Origin: PXAP01 sp046483315
Lineage (GTDB): Bacteria; Bacteroidota; Bacteroidia; Bacteroidales; PUMT01
Assembly: GCA_046483315.1 (NCBI GenBank)
Contig: JAWODJ010000114.1
Coordinates: 8,950 to 72,949 of the forward strand
Reading direction: 5' to 3'
DNA: 64,000 nt
In this document: in pieces, positions 34,974 through 44,400 of the stretch
How positions within the stretch are numbered: position 1 is the first letter of the stretch
Layout of the letters: each line of letters begins with the position of its first letter
Notes under the pieces: model-generated
The model's database searches: none
What the model was told of the DNA's origin: nothing
The model's input: the letters and a program-made list of their open reading frames with translations, nothing else
Made by a program: the position numbers and the translations under genes

Positions 34974-35351
34974 TTAGAAATTAATGTTGTTGAGAATATT
35001 TTCCCAGGGGAAGAAATTCATAAAACTTGTTCCTATCAGAAGCCCGATAATAATCAGCAGCAGATATAAACCGGCCAGTATGGTTCCGATGAGGGAACAA
35101 ATATAACCCGCATTGAGGTTTTTGTAGGAGGAAACTGAATATCGGTCAGGGGATTCATTGTATATCTTTTTGGATTTCACACCAAGTATAAGTCCAATAA
35201 TACCCAGGATCAATCCAATTCCCCAGCAGCACCAGAAAAGAAGCGACAGGATACCTAATACCAGTACAGCAGTTGCATTGGGGACTTGTTCCCGGACAAC
35301 TACTTCTTTGTTTTCATTGGTTTCTTCAGAAGGTTGATTTATTTCAGCCAT
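34974..35351 (-). CDS. CCC-motif / DUF4190-like small membrane protein
   Basis: A 125-residue protein with a charged N-terminal tail (residues 1-25), then two hydrophobic hairpins. The first contains FWCCWGIGLILGIIGLILG, the Cys-pair plus glycine-zipper pattern of the 'CCC motif' membrane family of Bacteroidota; the second is a plain helix near 82-108. Such proteins have no known function. It is 11 bases downstream of the DUF2752 gene, with which it is often paired. Confidence 0.75.
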   Translation of the reverse strand: MAEINQPSEETNENKEVVVREQVPNATAVLVLGILSLLFWCCWGIGLILGIIGLILGVKSKKIYNESPDRYSVSSYKNLNAGYICSLIGTILAGLYLLLIIIGLLIGTSFMNFFPWENILNNINF

Positions 35352-35362
35352 AATTTAAAAAT

Positions 35363-35665
35363 TTAAGGGGTTAATATCTTATAAATATAGTTTAAAACCA
35401 TTATAAAGGCATTTATTATGAATAAAATTTTAATAAAAAGAGCTCCTCTCTGCAATTTAAATATTAAATGAACAACAAGTAAAACAATAAGTAAAATACC
35501 GGGTAACAGGGCGGGGTAGAGTATAAGTGATTCACGGAAATTGCCTCTTATTAATTCGATAAAAGCTCGTTGCATGCCGCATCCCGGACATTCAACGCCC
35601 AGAAAGGAGGAATAGAAACAGGGTTGCGCAATTGATTCCAGCCAGTCTGCAAGTTTTTCCAGCAT
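35363..35665 (-). CDS. DUF2752 family membrane protein
   Basis: A 100-residue protein with the DUF2752 signature VECPGCGMQRA near residue 24 (two cysteines in a CPxCGxxRA motif), followed by a polar turn and two transmembrane helices (about 47-68 and 74-96). The family is found next to CCC-motif proteins, as here. No biochemical role is known. The start at 35665 gives an N-terminus of typical length. Confidence 0.82.
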   Translation of the reverse strand: MLEKLADWLESIAQPCFYSSFLGVECPGCGMQRAFIELIRGNFRESLILYPALLPGILLIVLLVVHLIFKLQRGALFIKILFIINAFIMVLNYIYKILTP

Positions 35666-35703
35666 TTCCCGGTTTTTTACGGAAAAGTATATAATAATCC
35701 GGG

Positions 35704-35741
35704 AAAAAAAAATCTTCGAAAAGAATATTTTCGAAGATTTT
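35704..35741 (-). terminator. intrinsic terminator after the BlaR1-TonB gene
   Basis: A perfect 14-bp inverted repeat, AAAATCTTCGAAAA (35709-35722) and TTTTCGAAGATTTT (35728-35741), with a 5-base loop. On the minus strand it runs into a T-tract (plus-strand A run 35704-35712). It separates the M56 gene from the DUF2752 gene. Confidence 0.9.
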
Positions 35742-35873
35742 AATATTGTTATTACCTGGACGTCCGGTTATCCGGTATAGCCTGCAGGTTTGCCTGAAGG
35801 TGCCTGCAGACAGTTTTCCTGTATGAAGGCACATTGATGAGTTGGTTTGCCGGTTTTAAATTTAAGTGTATGA

Positions 35874-37175
35874 TTAATTCAGCACAAAGTTAATCGGGAA
35901 AGTGAATGCAACATTCACTGCTTCCCCTCTCTGTTTTCCCGGGGTCCAGTCGGGCGAGGCCATTACAACCCTCATCGCTTCCCTGTCAAGTGCCGGATCA
36001 ACTCCTCTTACTACCTTTGCATTAGCTACACTGCCGTCTGCCTTAACCACAAACTGTATAAATACCCGCCCTTCTATGCCATTCTCAGCTGCAATCTGCG
36101 GATAACGCAGGTTTTCGGCAATGTACTTCCTGAACTCATCCTGTTTGCCACCCTGGAAACCTGGCATCTCTTCTACCACGAAGAAAACTTCACCCAGTTC
36201 TTCATCGGTGATACCTGATTCAGTTCCGTCTCCGGGGTTAGATCTTAATATCCCATCTTCAGAGACAGATGCCCTGGTGGGTATTTTGAGCTCTGTTGTG
36301 GTTACAGCCGATTTTTCCTCTTCGTTTTTCGTGCACATTAATACCAGTAGCATCAATGCGGGCAGCAGTAAAAAGAAATTTATCTTTTTCCATGCTGCAG
36401 GTTTGATTGTTGTCATCATTTTAATACGGTTTAGTGTTAAGGATTTATTGAAATTGCTGGCAGGAGAGAAGAACTCCCTTCCCATCTGTAAGTTCATTAG
36501 CATAGATTGGTAAAAGTGGACGCTTGTACCTCTTTTAATCACTTCCTCATCTGCAAGGTACTCGTGAATTTCAAGCATTGAACGCCTGTATAGCCATGCA
36601 ACCGGGTTAAACCATTGTATAGTGGTAAGCAGCTCCAGAAGGAGTAGATCAAGCGTGTGGTACTGGTTGATATGTACCAGCTCATGTTCTATTATTTTCT
36701 GTTTTTCCTCTTCCCTGTACAGGGTTTCATTAATAAATATATTATCAAGGAATGAAAAAGGAGCAGTCTCTGAGCCCAGGCTGATGATGCGGGCCCCACT
36801 GACTTTTCTTCTGTTGCTTCGGGAGGCCAGGAAATATAACTGTAAAAGCCTTATTGCCAGTCTCATACCCAGAAGTCCGGCACCCGTCAGGTAAATGATC
36901 ATAATTACCCTGCTTACTGTAACCGGAGAACCTGCTTCAGGGAGTTGTTCACCCTGTGATTGCCCGGTTACTGTAATTTCAGGAATCAGATAGGAGTAAT
37001 CTGCAACGCTGACCGGAGGGGTAAAGTTGATATGCGGCAGCAAAAGGGAAAACAGAATTGCCGTAAGAAGGTAGTACCTGTTGGCACTGAAAAAGGTAAC
37101 CCTTTTGAGGAATAAAAAATATGCAAGGTAAAACAGGATGAGGCTTATTGCAGGTTCAATTATCCAGGCTAACAT
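35874..37175 (-). CDS. BlaR1-like M56 metallopeptidase fused to a TonB C-terminal domain
   Basis: A 433-residue membrane protein. Helices near residues 5-22, 33-48 and 88-115 frame a cytoplasmic M56 zinc peptidase domain with the HExxH motif HELVH at 164-168, and a further helix lies near 270-285. Residues about 340-433 form a TonB C-terminal domain (FRKYIAENLRYP, then GRVFIQFVVKADG). In BlaR1 and MecR1 the M56 domain cleaves the repressor BlaI or MecI after an outside signal; here the sensor part is replaced by a TonB-like domain, as often in Bacteroidota. The BlaI gene is 28 bases upstream on the same strand, so the two form one unit. The signal is unknown. Confidence 0.9.
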   Translation of the reverse strand: MLAWIIEPAISLILFYLAYFLFLKRVTFFSANRYYLLTAILFSLLLPHINFTPPVSVADYSYLIPEITVTGQSQGEQLPEAGSPVTVSRVIMIIYLTGAGLLGMRLAIRLLQLYFLASRSNRRKVSGARIISLGSETAPFSFLDNIFINETLYREEEKQKIIEHELVHINQYHTLDLLLLELLTTIQWFNPVAWLYRRSMLEIHEYLADEEVIKRGTSVHFYQSMLMNLQMGREFFSPASNFNKSLTLNRIKMMTTIKPAAWKKINFFLLLPALMLLVLMCTKNEEEKSAVTTTELKIPTRASVSEDGILRSNPGDGTESGITDEELGEVFFVVEEMPGFQGGKQDEFRKYIAENLRYPQIAAENGIEGRVFIQFVVKADGSVANAKVVRGVDPALDREAMRVVMASPDWTPGKQRGEAVNVAFTFPINFVLN

Positions 37176-37203
37176 GATCTCATGGTTTTTAATGGGTTTA
37201 ATA

Positions 37204-37584
37204 TTATTGTTTTTGTTTTTGTTTTTCGATCTCTTCCTCTATCATTCTGCGCATCTCTTCCATCTCTGATATACTCAGGTTTTCCTGTTTGGCAAAAAAC
37301 GAGACCATTTGTTTATATGAATTACTGAAGTAGTTTTTGACAAAATTTCTCAGATACTTCTGTGTGTATTCAGGTTTATCTATAAGGGGGTAATATTCAT
37401 GTGTTTTTCCGTAAGCTTTATATCCGACAAAACCTTTTTTCTCCAGTATTCTTATTATTGTTGAAACAGTGTTGTAAGCGGGTTTGGGATCAGGCAGGTG
37501 CACTATAATATCTTTGACAAATGCCTTTTCCAGTTTCCATAATACTTGCATAATCTGCTCTTCTGCCCTTGTAAGTTGCTTCAT
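37204..37584 (-). CDS. BlaI/MecI/CopY-family repressor
   Basis: A 126-residue winged-helix protein. The start MKQLTRAEEQIMQVLWKLEK and the recognition region YNTVSTIIRILEKKGFV (about 38-54) are typical of BlaI, and a C-terminal dimerisation helix is rich in E, K and Q. It is encoded just before its probable protease (the M56-TonB protein). Two ACTA-N6-TAGT dyads, the half-sites of the classical BlaI/MecI operator, lie over and just upstream of its promoter, so it probably represses itself. Regulated genes beyond the pair cannot be read from this window. Confidence 0.92.
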   Translation of the reverse strand: MKQLTRAEEQIMQVLWKLEKAFVKDIIVHLPDPKPAYNTVSTIIRILEKKGFVGYKAYGKTHEYYPLIDKPEYTQKYLRNFVKNYFSNSYKQMVSFFAKQENLSISEMEEMRRMIEEEIEKQKQKQ

Positions 37585-37614
37585 CTTTTTGTGTTTTTTA
37601 TTTGAATGCTTTTA

Positions 37615-37645
37615 CAAATATAAAACTAATAAATTAGTTTTGCAA
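37615..37645 (-). promoter_or_regulatory. promoter of the BlaI-M56 operon
   Basis: Minus-strand -33 TTG (37645-37643), 20-base spacer, -7 TATATTTG (37622-37615). The start codon is about 31 bases beyond the -7 element. The first operator dyad fills the spacer. Confidence 0.65.
37622..37641. promoter_or_regulatory. putative BlaI operator 1
   Basis: A perfect 9-bp dyad, AAAACTAAT and ATTAGTTTT around AA. Its core ACTA-N6-TAGT (37625-37638) has the same half-sites and spacing as the BlaI/MecI operator ACTACATATGTAGT. It lies between the -33 and -7 elements. Confidence 0.65.
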
Positions 37646-37658
37646 CTATTTTCTTAGT
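37645..37658. promoter_or_regulatory. putative BlaI operator 2
   Basis: ACTATTTTCTTAGT repeats the ACTA-N6-TAGT pattern, starting exactly 20 bases from the core of operator 1, about two helical turns, so both sites face the same side of DNA. Confidence 0.5.
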
Positions 37659-37900
37659 ATTTTTTATATTTTTTCAGATTTAATACTTAATTTAGTTGAC
37701 TTGCAGGTCAAACCCTCATCCTTTATTGATTTTCGGTTGAACTCACATGATATCATAAACTTTTGGCATTATTATTCAGATGGGACAATAATGTGACCTT
37801 GATTAAAAAATTATAGGAAATCAGAATTAATTATTTAACAGTTTGATTTAAATACATAAAATAGGATAATCAAAATATGAAGGAATTTGAACAAATAAGT

Positions 37901-37908
37901 TAATTTTG
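37901..37908 (+). promoter_or_regulatory. -7 element upstream of the ABC permease gene
   Basis: TAATTTTG fits TAnnTTTG; no well-spaced -33 was seen. 49 bases lie between it and the start codon. Confidence 0.4.
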
Positions 37909-37957
37909 TTGGCTGGATGCTCTTGTTTGATTATTTTTATTTTATACTTTTAAGATT

Positions 37958-39214
37958 ATGGACAGTTTTTTAAGGCTTGTATCTTTATTTCGGGAGAATA
38001 TGCGTATTTCTTTCCAGTCAATACTTGCAAGCAGATTGCGAACAGTCCTTACAATATTTATAATAGCCTTTGGCATAATGGCTCTTGTCGGCATACTTAC
38101 AGCGATTGATGCCGTGAAGTCCTCAATAAGCACCTCCTTTATGAGTATGGGGGCCAATACCTTTCTCATAGAGGGGCGTACCATAACAACCGTTTCGCCT
38201 GACAGGCAACCGGCAAGAAACTATGCTCATATAAATTTCAGGGAGGCCAACACATTTAAGGATAATTTTGACTTTCCGGCCAGTATTTCAATATTTTCAA
38301 ATGCCTCCGGTAATGCAGCTGTAAGTTATGGTTCAAAAAAGAGTAATCCCAATGTAACTGTGGTTGGTGCAGATGAGGAATATATTTTAACTGCAGGCTA
38401 TCAGATAGCCAGGGGAAGGAATTTCTCTGCGGGTGATATTGAGATGAGCCGTCATCAGGTAATTATTGGCAGGGAAGTCGTCCGGAATATCTTTGATACC
38501 GGTGTGGACCCCCTGGATAAGATCATTACTGTTGGAAGCGGCAAATACAGGGTTATTGGCATATTGGAGGAAAAAGGCACAAGCTTTGGTGGCGGGGGGG
38601 ATAATATTTGCATCCTTCCGATCACAAATGTCCGGCAGTATTTTTCCCGCCCGGGAATGAATTTCCGAATAAACGTTATGCCTGAAGGTGCACAACTGCT
38701 TGAAATAGCTGTCAGTGAAGCCGAGGGTATATTTCGTCAGGTAAGAGGACTCCGGCCGGGAGACGAATCGGATTTCAGGATAACCAAGAGTGATAACCTT
38801 GCAAATATGGTAATTGAGAACCTCAGGTATGTTACTATAGCCGCCACACTAATTGGTATCATAACTCTGTTTGGTGCTGCCGTGGGACTGATGAACATAA
38901 TGCTTGTGTCGGTTACCGAACGGACAAGGGAAATAGGTATAAGGAAGGCTTTGGGAGCCAAAAGCACCTATATTAAACACCAGTTTTTATTCGAAGCTGT
39001 TATTATAGGTCAATTGGGAGGTTTTGTAGGTATATTTCTTGGTATATTGATAGGTAATCTTGTATCTCTTGTTACCGGTTCACCTTTTGTGATACCGTGG
39101 CTCTGGATTATTTCAGGAGTAGTCCTTTGTTTTGCTGTCGGACTCTCATCGGGTTATTTTCCCGCGGTAAAAGCCTCAAGGCTTGATCCGATTGTTGCAC
39201 TCAGATATGAATAA
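37958..39214 (+). CDS. MacB-type ABC transporter permease
   Basis: A 418-residue protein: one N-terminal helix (about residues 28-50), a large MacB periplasmic core domain (about 52-265) and three C-terminal FtsX-type helices (about 290-312, 340-365, 378-400). The cytoplasmic signature VSVTERTREIGIRKALGA (about 310-327), which contacts the ATPase, is intact. Family members use mechanotransmission to export lipids, peptides or lipoproteins. No ABC ATPase or membrane-fusion partner is adjacent, so it is an orphan half in this window. Start is the ATG directly before the predicted cytoplasmic amphipathic segment. Confidence 0.9.
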   Translation: MDSFLRLVSLFRENMRISFQSILASRLRTVLTIFIIAFGIMALVGILTAIDAVKSSISTSFMSMGANTFLIEGRTITTVSPDRQPARNYAHINFREANTFKDNFDFPASISIFSNASGNAAVSYGSKKSNPNVTVVGADEEYILTAGYQIARGRNFSAGDIEMSRHQVIIGREVVRNIFDTGVDPLDKIITVGSGKYRVIGILEEKGTSFGGGGDNICILPITNVRQYFSRPGMNFRINVMPEGAQLLEIAVSEAEGIFRQVRGLRPGDESDFRITKSDNLANMVIENLRYVTIAATLIGIITLFGAAVGLMNIMLVSVTERTREIGIRKALGAKSTYIKHQFLFEAVIIGQLGGFVGIFLGILIGNLVSLVTGSPFVIPWLWIISGVVLCFAVGLSSGYFPAVKASRLDPIVALRYE

Positions 39215-39231
39215 AATTATAATCAGATTCT

Positions 39232-39618
39232 ATGCATATGGAAGTTCTTAGAATTGAAAAAGACTTAAAAACGCCTTTTATTGAGCTGGATCCGGACAAA
39301 GGGGTGTTGACTATGGAAGGAAGGTCGATTCCGGAAGACCCGGAATCATTTTACAGTGTTGTCTATTCTTCAATGGTAGATTATTATAAATCACCACAGA
39401 AGTTAACAACTTTCCACTTCCAGTTTGAATATATTAACTCCGGTTCATCAAAGTTTATTCTGAGGTTTTTTCACCTTCTGAAAAAACAGTATGATTCCGG
39501 GAATGACTGTATAGTTAACTGGTACTATGAGGAAGATGACGAAAATATACTGGATCTCGGTAAGCACTATAAGAATACATTTAAACTGCCATTTAAATTT
39601 ATAGAGATTTATGGTTAG
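39232..39618 (+). CDS. SiaC/DUF1987 family regulatory phosphoprotein
   Basis: A 128-residue soluble protein matching DUF1987. It has the conserved GRSIPEDPESFYSVV block (about 31-45) and FEYINSGSSKFILRFFHLL (about 62-80), which corresponds to the YxNTSSxK segment that carries the phosphorylated Thr of Pseudomonas SiaC. In Pseudomonas, SiaC is phosphorylated by SiaB and dephosphorylated by the PP2C-type SiaA, and it controls a diguanylate cyclase. Here no such genes are adjacent; the nearest PP2C-type gene is at 47.5 kb. A second ATG at 39238 may be the true start (MEVLRIEK). It follows the ABC permease by 17 bases. Confidence 0.8.
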   Translation: MHMEVLRIEKDLKTPFIELDPDKGVLTMEGRSIPEDPESFYSVVYSSMVDYYKSPQKLTTFHFQFEYINSGSSKFILRFFHLLKKQYDSGNDCIVNWYYEEDDENILDLGKHYKNTFKLPFKFIEIYG

Positions 39619-39650
39619 AGATTAATAATTTTACCCTTTTAGCTGATAAA

Positions 39651-39689
39651 ATTAAAGAGGCTGCCTTTTAATAAGACAGCCTCTTTAAT
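39651..39689. terminator. bidirectional intrinsic terminator
   Basis: A perfect 13-bp inverted repeat, ATTAAAGAGGCTG (39651-39663) and CAGCCTCTTTAAT (39677-39689), between convergent genes (SiaC-like, plus; GAPDH, minus). T-rich arms allow function in both directions. Confidence 0.85.
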
Positions 39690-39754
39690 GTGAACTGATA
39701 TTTATGCCTGTTTACCGATACTTTTGGTTAAAGTGCCACGGGACAGGATGTGAA

Positions 39755-40762
39755 TTATTTCACTGATTCCATATAGAGTGCAAGGTCAACCAGTTTGCTG
39801 GCATAAGCCCATTCATTATCGTACCAGGCAATAACCTTGACAAAATTATCATTCAGGGGTATTCCTGCAGCAGCATCAAAGACAGATGTCCTGCCGTCAC
39901 CGTTAAAATCGCTGGAAACAACAGCTTCCTCGGTATATCCCAGAATCCCTTTAAGGTCACCCTCGGAGGCATTTTTCATGGCTTCTTTAATCTTATCATA
40001 TGGTGCCGGTTTTTCCAGGCGGCAGGTAAGATCAACAACCGATACATTTGGAGTGGGAATACGGAATGCCATTCCTGTCAGCTTGCCCTTGAGGGAAGGG
40101 ATAACCTTGGTTACCGCTTTGGCCGCACCTGTGGATGAAGGTATTATGTTCTGGGCTGCACCTCGTCCGCCTCTCCAGTCTTTTGCGGAAACTCCGTCAA
40201 CAGTTTGTTGTGTGGCTGTAGTGGCGTGAACAGTAGTCATCAGTCCTTCAACAATACCAAAATTGTCATTCAGTACTTTGGCAACAGGTGCAAGGCAGTT
40301 GGTGGTACAGGAGGCCATTGATACTATATCAATGTCACCGGAATAATCCTTATGGTTAACTCCTATTACGAACATTGGAGTATCATCCTTTGAAGGAGCT
40401 GATAAAATCACTTTTTTGGCGCCGGCTTCAATATGTTTCCGGGCTTTTTCCCCTGTAAGGAAAATGCCGGTGCATTCAAGTACATATTCTGCACCTATGT
40501 CACCCCATTTCAGGTCAGAAGGATCTTTTTCAGAAGTTATCCTGATTTCTTTTCCATTTACAACAAGCTTGTCTCCTTTAACATCAACCGATCCTCCAAA
40601 CCTGCCGTGAGTGGAATCATATTTCAGCATATATGCCATATAATCGGCACCGATAAGGTCATTTACTCCCACGATCTCAACATCATCCCTGTTAACAGCT
40701 GAACGGAATGCCAAACGACCTATTCTTCCGAATCCATTAATTCCGATTTTAATTTTTCCCAT
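39755..40762 (-). CDS. gapA: glyceraldehyde-3-phosphate dehydrogenase, type I
   Basis: A 335-residue glycolytic enzyme that oxidises glyceraldehyde 3-phosphate to 1,3-bisphosphoglycerate with NAD+. The Rossmann start is KIGINGFGRIGRLAFR, the catalytic cysteine is in SMASCTTNCLAP near residue 150, and the His-containing TVHATTATQ segment is near 177. Residue Asp/Asn 33 region (GVNDL) is of the NAD+ type. A well-matched promoter lies upstream and a bidirectional terminator downstream, so it is monocistronic. Identification is secure. Confidence 0.97.
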   Translation of the reverse strand: MGKIKIGINGFGRIGRLAFRSAVNRDDVEIVGVNDLIGADYMAYMLKYDSTHGRFGGSVDVKGDKLVVNGKEIRITSEKDPSDLKWGDIGAEYVLECTGIFLTGEKARKHIEAGAKKVILSAPSKDDTPMFVIGVNHKDYSGDIDIVSMASCTTNCLAPVAKVLNDNFGIVEGLMTTVHATTATQQTVDGVSAKDWRGGRGAAQNIIPSSTGAAKAVTKVIPSLKGKLTGMAFRIPTPNVSVVDLTCRLEKPAPYDKIKEAMKNASEGDLKGILGYTEEAVVSSDFNGDGRTSVFDAAAGIPLNDNFVKVIAWYDNEWAYASKLVDLALYMESVK

Positions 40763-40814
40763 AATCTTTTTGTTTATTTAGATGAATAATATTTAAGGTT
40801 GGTTAAACCGCATG

Positions 40815-40846
40815 CAAAAGTAATCATAAAAAAGGAAATTCTCAAA
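40815..40846 (-). promoter_or_regulatory. promoter of gapA
   Basis: Minus-strand -33 TTTG (40846-40843), 20-base spacer, -7 TACTTTTG (40822-40815). Both elements are exact consensus matches with ideal spacing; predicted leader about 45 nucleotides. Confidence 0.75.
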
Positions 40847-41018
40847 AAAAGTTGCCACAGATGATGATTGCGGCAGATTGAAAGTAGAGTGCAGTGGCTG
40901 CTGTATTTTGATAAAAGGTTTATCAGGACTATAGATCAGCCGGGCCGGAATTACCAGTGCGAGGTGACTGTAAAAATACAGAAATCTCTTAATATGTAAA
41001 CTCTATAACAGAGTTTTA

Positions 41019-41144
41019 TCAGCTTTTCTCCTCGGTTTGTTCGGTTTCATGAATGGCATAAGCAGGGCACTTTTTGGCCGAACAGGAACTCATTACAACT
41101 GATGTGAAAAAGATGACTGCCAGAAGGTAAAAAATTCGTTTCAT
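41019..41144 (-). CDS. tiny lipoprotein, 41 residues
   Basis: A 41-codon frame that begins ATG and ends TGA. The product has a basic start (MKR), a hydrophobic core of 14 residues and a lipobox-like SSC, with the lipidated Cys at residue 21. The mature part has only 21 residues and contains KKCPAYA and an acidic tail. This is the layout of a Bacteroidota outer-membrane micro-lipoprotein. No homologue can be named. The 269 bases on its upstream side to 41413 hold no other gene. Confidence rests on the signal peptide plus lipobox, which are unlikely by chance. Confidence 0.65.
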   Translation of the reverse strand: MKRIFYLLAVIFFTSVVMSSCSAKKCPAYAIHETEQTEEKS

Positions 41145-41413
41145 TTTGTATTGGTATAGTTAGTAATTCATTATCAATGTCTCACTTAGATGCAATTTAT
41201 AAAAGATAGCTTTTCAGGGTCATGCAGCATCCCTGTTTTTAAATATTTATTTTGTGTACTCCCGTTTACAGGGTTTCAATTAATTGATTATTTTAGGGCT
41301 TTATTAAAAAAAGATCCTTTTTCCCGGCTTTAAATATACAAGAATTATTTTTAAAATAAAAAATCATCTGTATTTCGGATATAAACAAATTATTAAATAA
41401 CACTAATATATTA

Positions 41414-44400
41414 ATGATGAATCGTTTGTGTAGCTTTATCCTGTTGCTTGCCTTTATTGGCAATACCGGGGTGATGGGGCAGACAGCTCCTTCAACTGGT
41501 CTTAGAGATAACACCCCGGCAGTATATGCCTTTATAAATGCAAAAATTATTGCAGCTCCCGGTAAATCATATGAGCCTGGTATAATGGTAATCCGCGAGG
41601 GAATTATTGAATCTGCCGGTACAGATATTCAGCCTCCTGCTGATGCGTGGATCATTGATATGAAAGGTAAGACCATCTATCCGGGATTTATTGATTTATG
41701 GGCAGAAACGGGTTTTACTGATCCTGATGAATCAGTCAGAAGACAACTCAATAACCTGAATATTCCCCCTGAATATGCTGAAATGGCTGCACAGTTTTTG
41801 ATGACCGAAACAGATTCTCCGGCATCTGCAGGGGCGCTTCATTATAATCCGCAGGTTCGTTCATGGTTTGATGTTGCCTCAGGTTACAGTCACGATAGCG
41901 ATAAAGCTGAAAAAATGCGGGGCCAGGGATTCGTACTTGCAAATGTTGTGTACCCGGCGGGAATATTCAGGGGCAAAACGGCTTTGGTTAGCCTTGGAGA
42001 AGAGGATAATAACATGCTGGTTGTGAAATCAAATGTGTCACAGGCCATGAGTTTTGAGCGCTCTGGCGGACTGGGGGGCAGGTACCCTACATCCCTGATG
42101 GGTGTTATTTCTTTAATAAGGCAGACTTTTATTGACACCGAATGGTACGGGAGAGCTCGCGAGGCTTATAATGAAAGTGGTCGCGGACTGGCAAGGCCGG
42201 AAATGAACCTTGCACTTGAGTCGCTGCTTGAGGCCGGAAGCGGAAGGCAACCGGTGTTATTTGAAGTCCGTGATGAGATTGATTTCATCAGGGCAGGAAA
42301 TATTGCTTCAGAGTTTGGATTGGATATGTGGATCAGGGGAAGCGGACATGAATACCGCCGGTTGAATGTTATTAAAGATTCGGGCATACCCCTGGTGCTG
42401 CCGCTTAATTTTCCGAAAACGCCAGACATAGTGACTCCGGAAGATGCAATGAGCGTATCGCTGGAGACATTGAGACACTGGGATTTTGCACCTGAAAATC
42501 CCGGGAGGCTCAATGATGCAGGTATAAGTTTTGCCCTGACAGCCAGTGGTCTGAGAGATGATGTATCTTTTCTTGAGCAGCTTCGCCTTGCAGTGAAACG
42601 GGGACTGGAGGAGGAGGCGGCGCTGGCAGCACTGACTGAAGTGCCTGCAGGAATGCTGGGGCTTGAAAATAAATACGGATCGCTTGAAAAGGGCAAAGTA
42701 GCCAGCTTCGTGGTGACAGACGGCCCTGTTTTTGAATCTTCAACAAAGATAGAGGAGGTTTGGGTTGACGGTAATCCTTTTGAGGTTAATAAGCCTGCAG
42801 ATCCGGATGTAAGGGGGAAATGGAAAATACAGTCCGCCGACCTTGATGATCCTGTGCTTGAGATAAAAGGTACACCCTCCCGATTAAGCGGATCGGTGGA
42901 AAAGGATGAAAAAAGGGTAAGCCTTATTTCAGTAAAATATGACGGTTACAGGCTGCAGCTGGTTTTTCCGGGTGACTCACTGGAAATGAAAGGGGTAATA
43001 CGCCTTTCTGCTTCTGCTTCTGCCAGTGAACTTTTCGGTATTGGCGAGCTGGCTGACGGGACTTTTATAAACTGGAAAGCGGAAAGATTATCTGCTGCAG
43101 CTGACACCGAAGATAATAATGCTGAAAAGATGCCGGGAATGTCAGAAGGCAGGATGCTTTTTCCTTCAATGGAATATGGACTGGAGAACATACCAGCGAT
43201 GCCTTCCGGCTTGCTGGTGAAGAATGCCACTGTATGGACGCAGGGCCCCCGGGGCAGGATAGAAAATGCCGGTATATATGTAAGTAACGGTAAAATACAG
43301 GAGGTAGGTACAGATATAGAGGTGCCGGATGGAGTTTTTGTTATTGATGCAACAGGAAAACATGTTACTCCCGGACTGGTGGATCCGCATTTGCACACCA
43401 GCATAAAAGGAGGCGTTAACGAGACTGGCAACAATATGACTCCCGAGACAAGGATAGAGGATGTTATTGAGTCTGACAATATATGGATATACAGGCTCCT
43501 TGCAGGAGGAATGACAACAGCAAACCTTCTTCACGGATCAGCCAATCCGGTTGGCGGTCAGGATGCGGTTATCAAGATGCGGTGGGGATTGTTGCCTGAT
43601 GAAATGATCCTGCAGGGTGCAAAACCGGGGTTGAAACTTGCCCTGGGCGAAAATGTGGTTCGTAACAGCAACCAGTACCCGAACACCAGGATGGGAGCGG
43701 AGCAGATCATCAAAGATGCCTTCCGGTCGGCACTTGATTACATTGAAGAGTGGAATAGCTGGCAGAAATCCAGTACGGGCATACCACCGCGCAGAGATCT
43801 TCAAAAAGAGGCGATGGCAGAGGTGTTAAAGGGAGAAAGGATCATTCACGCTCATGCTTACCGTCAGGATGAGATGCAAATGCTTATGAGACTGGCTGAG
43901 GATATGGGCATTCAAATAGCCTCTTTTGAACATACCGTTGAGGGTTATAAGATTGCAGATATACTCAGGGAACATGGTGCAGGTGCCATTATATGGACAG
44001 ACTGGAGTTCATTCAAGGTTGAATCGGCCGATGGCATCCTCTATAATGCCAAAACACTGATTGACCAGGGAGTGCTTACTTCCCTTCATTCTGATAATAC
44101 GCAACTTTCAACAAGGATGAACTGGGAGGCAGGCAAGATGCTGGCAACAGGTATTGATGAGATAACGGCAATGGATCTTATAACAATAAATCCGGCCAGG
44201 ATAATCGGTGCTGATAAAATTGTTGGCTCGCTTGAGCCTGGTAAGGATGCTGACTTTGTTATCTGGAGCGGGCATCCTCTTTCCGGATTCACCCATGCCG
44301 AGCAAACCTGGATTGATGGAAGGAAATATTTTGACAGGGAGGAGGATATGCTTAAAAGAACAGAAGTCATTGAGGAGCGTGCCATCCTGATACAAAAAGC

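Larger units (their letters stand above)
37585..37957. other. divergent intergenic region between BlaI and the ABC permease
   Basis: 373 AT-rich bases. The left part holds the BlaI promoter and two operator-like dyads; the right part holds a -7 element facing the permease (37901-37908). Nothing else was recognised between about 37660 and 37890. Confidence 0.55.

Noticed and set aside
41214..41240. CAGGG / CCCTG hairpin followed by T-tract as a terminator
   Set aside because: Only 5 bp and there is no plus-strand gene upstream for it to terminate.
42166..42696. 176-codon open frame opposite the large amidohydrolase
   Set aside because: Ser/Pro-rich antisense shadow of a conserved coding frame.
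42946..43479. 177-codon open frame opposite the large amidohydrolase
   Set aside because: Same reason: an antisense shadow with biased composition and no motifs.
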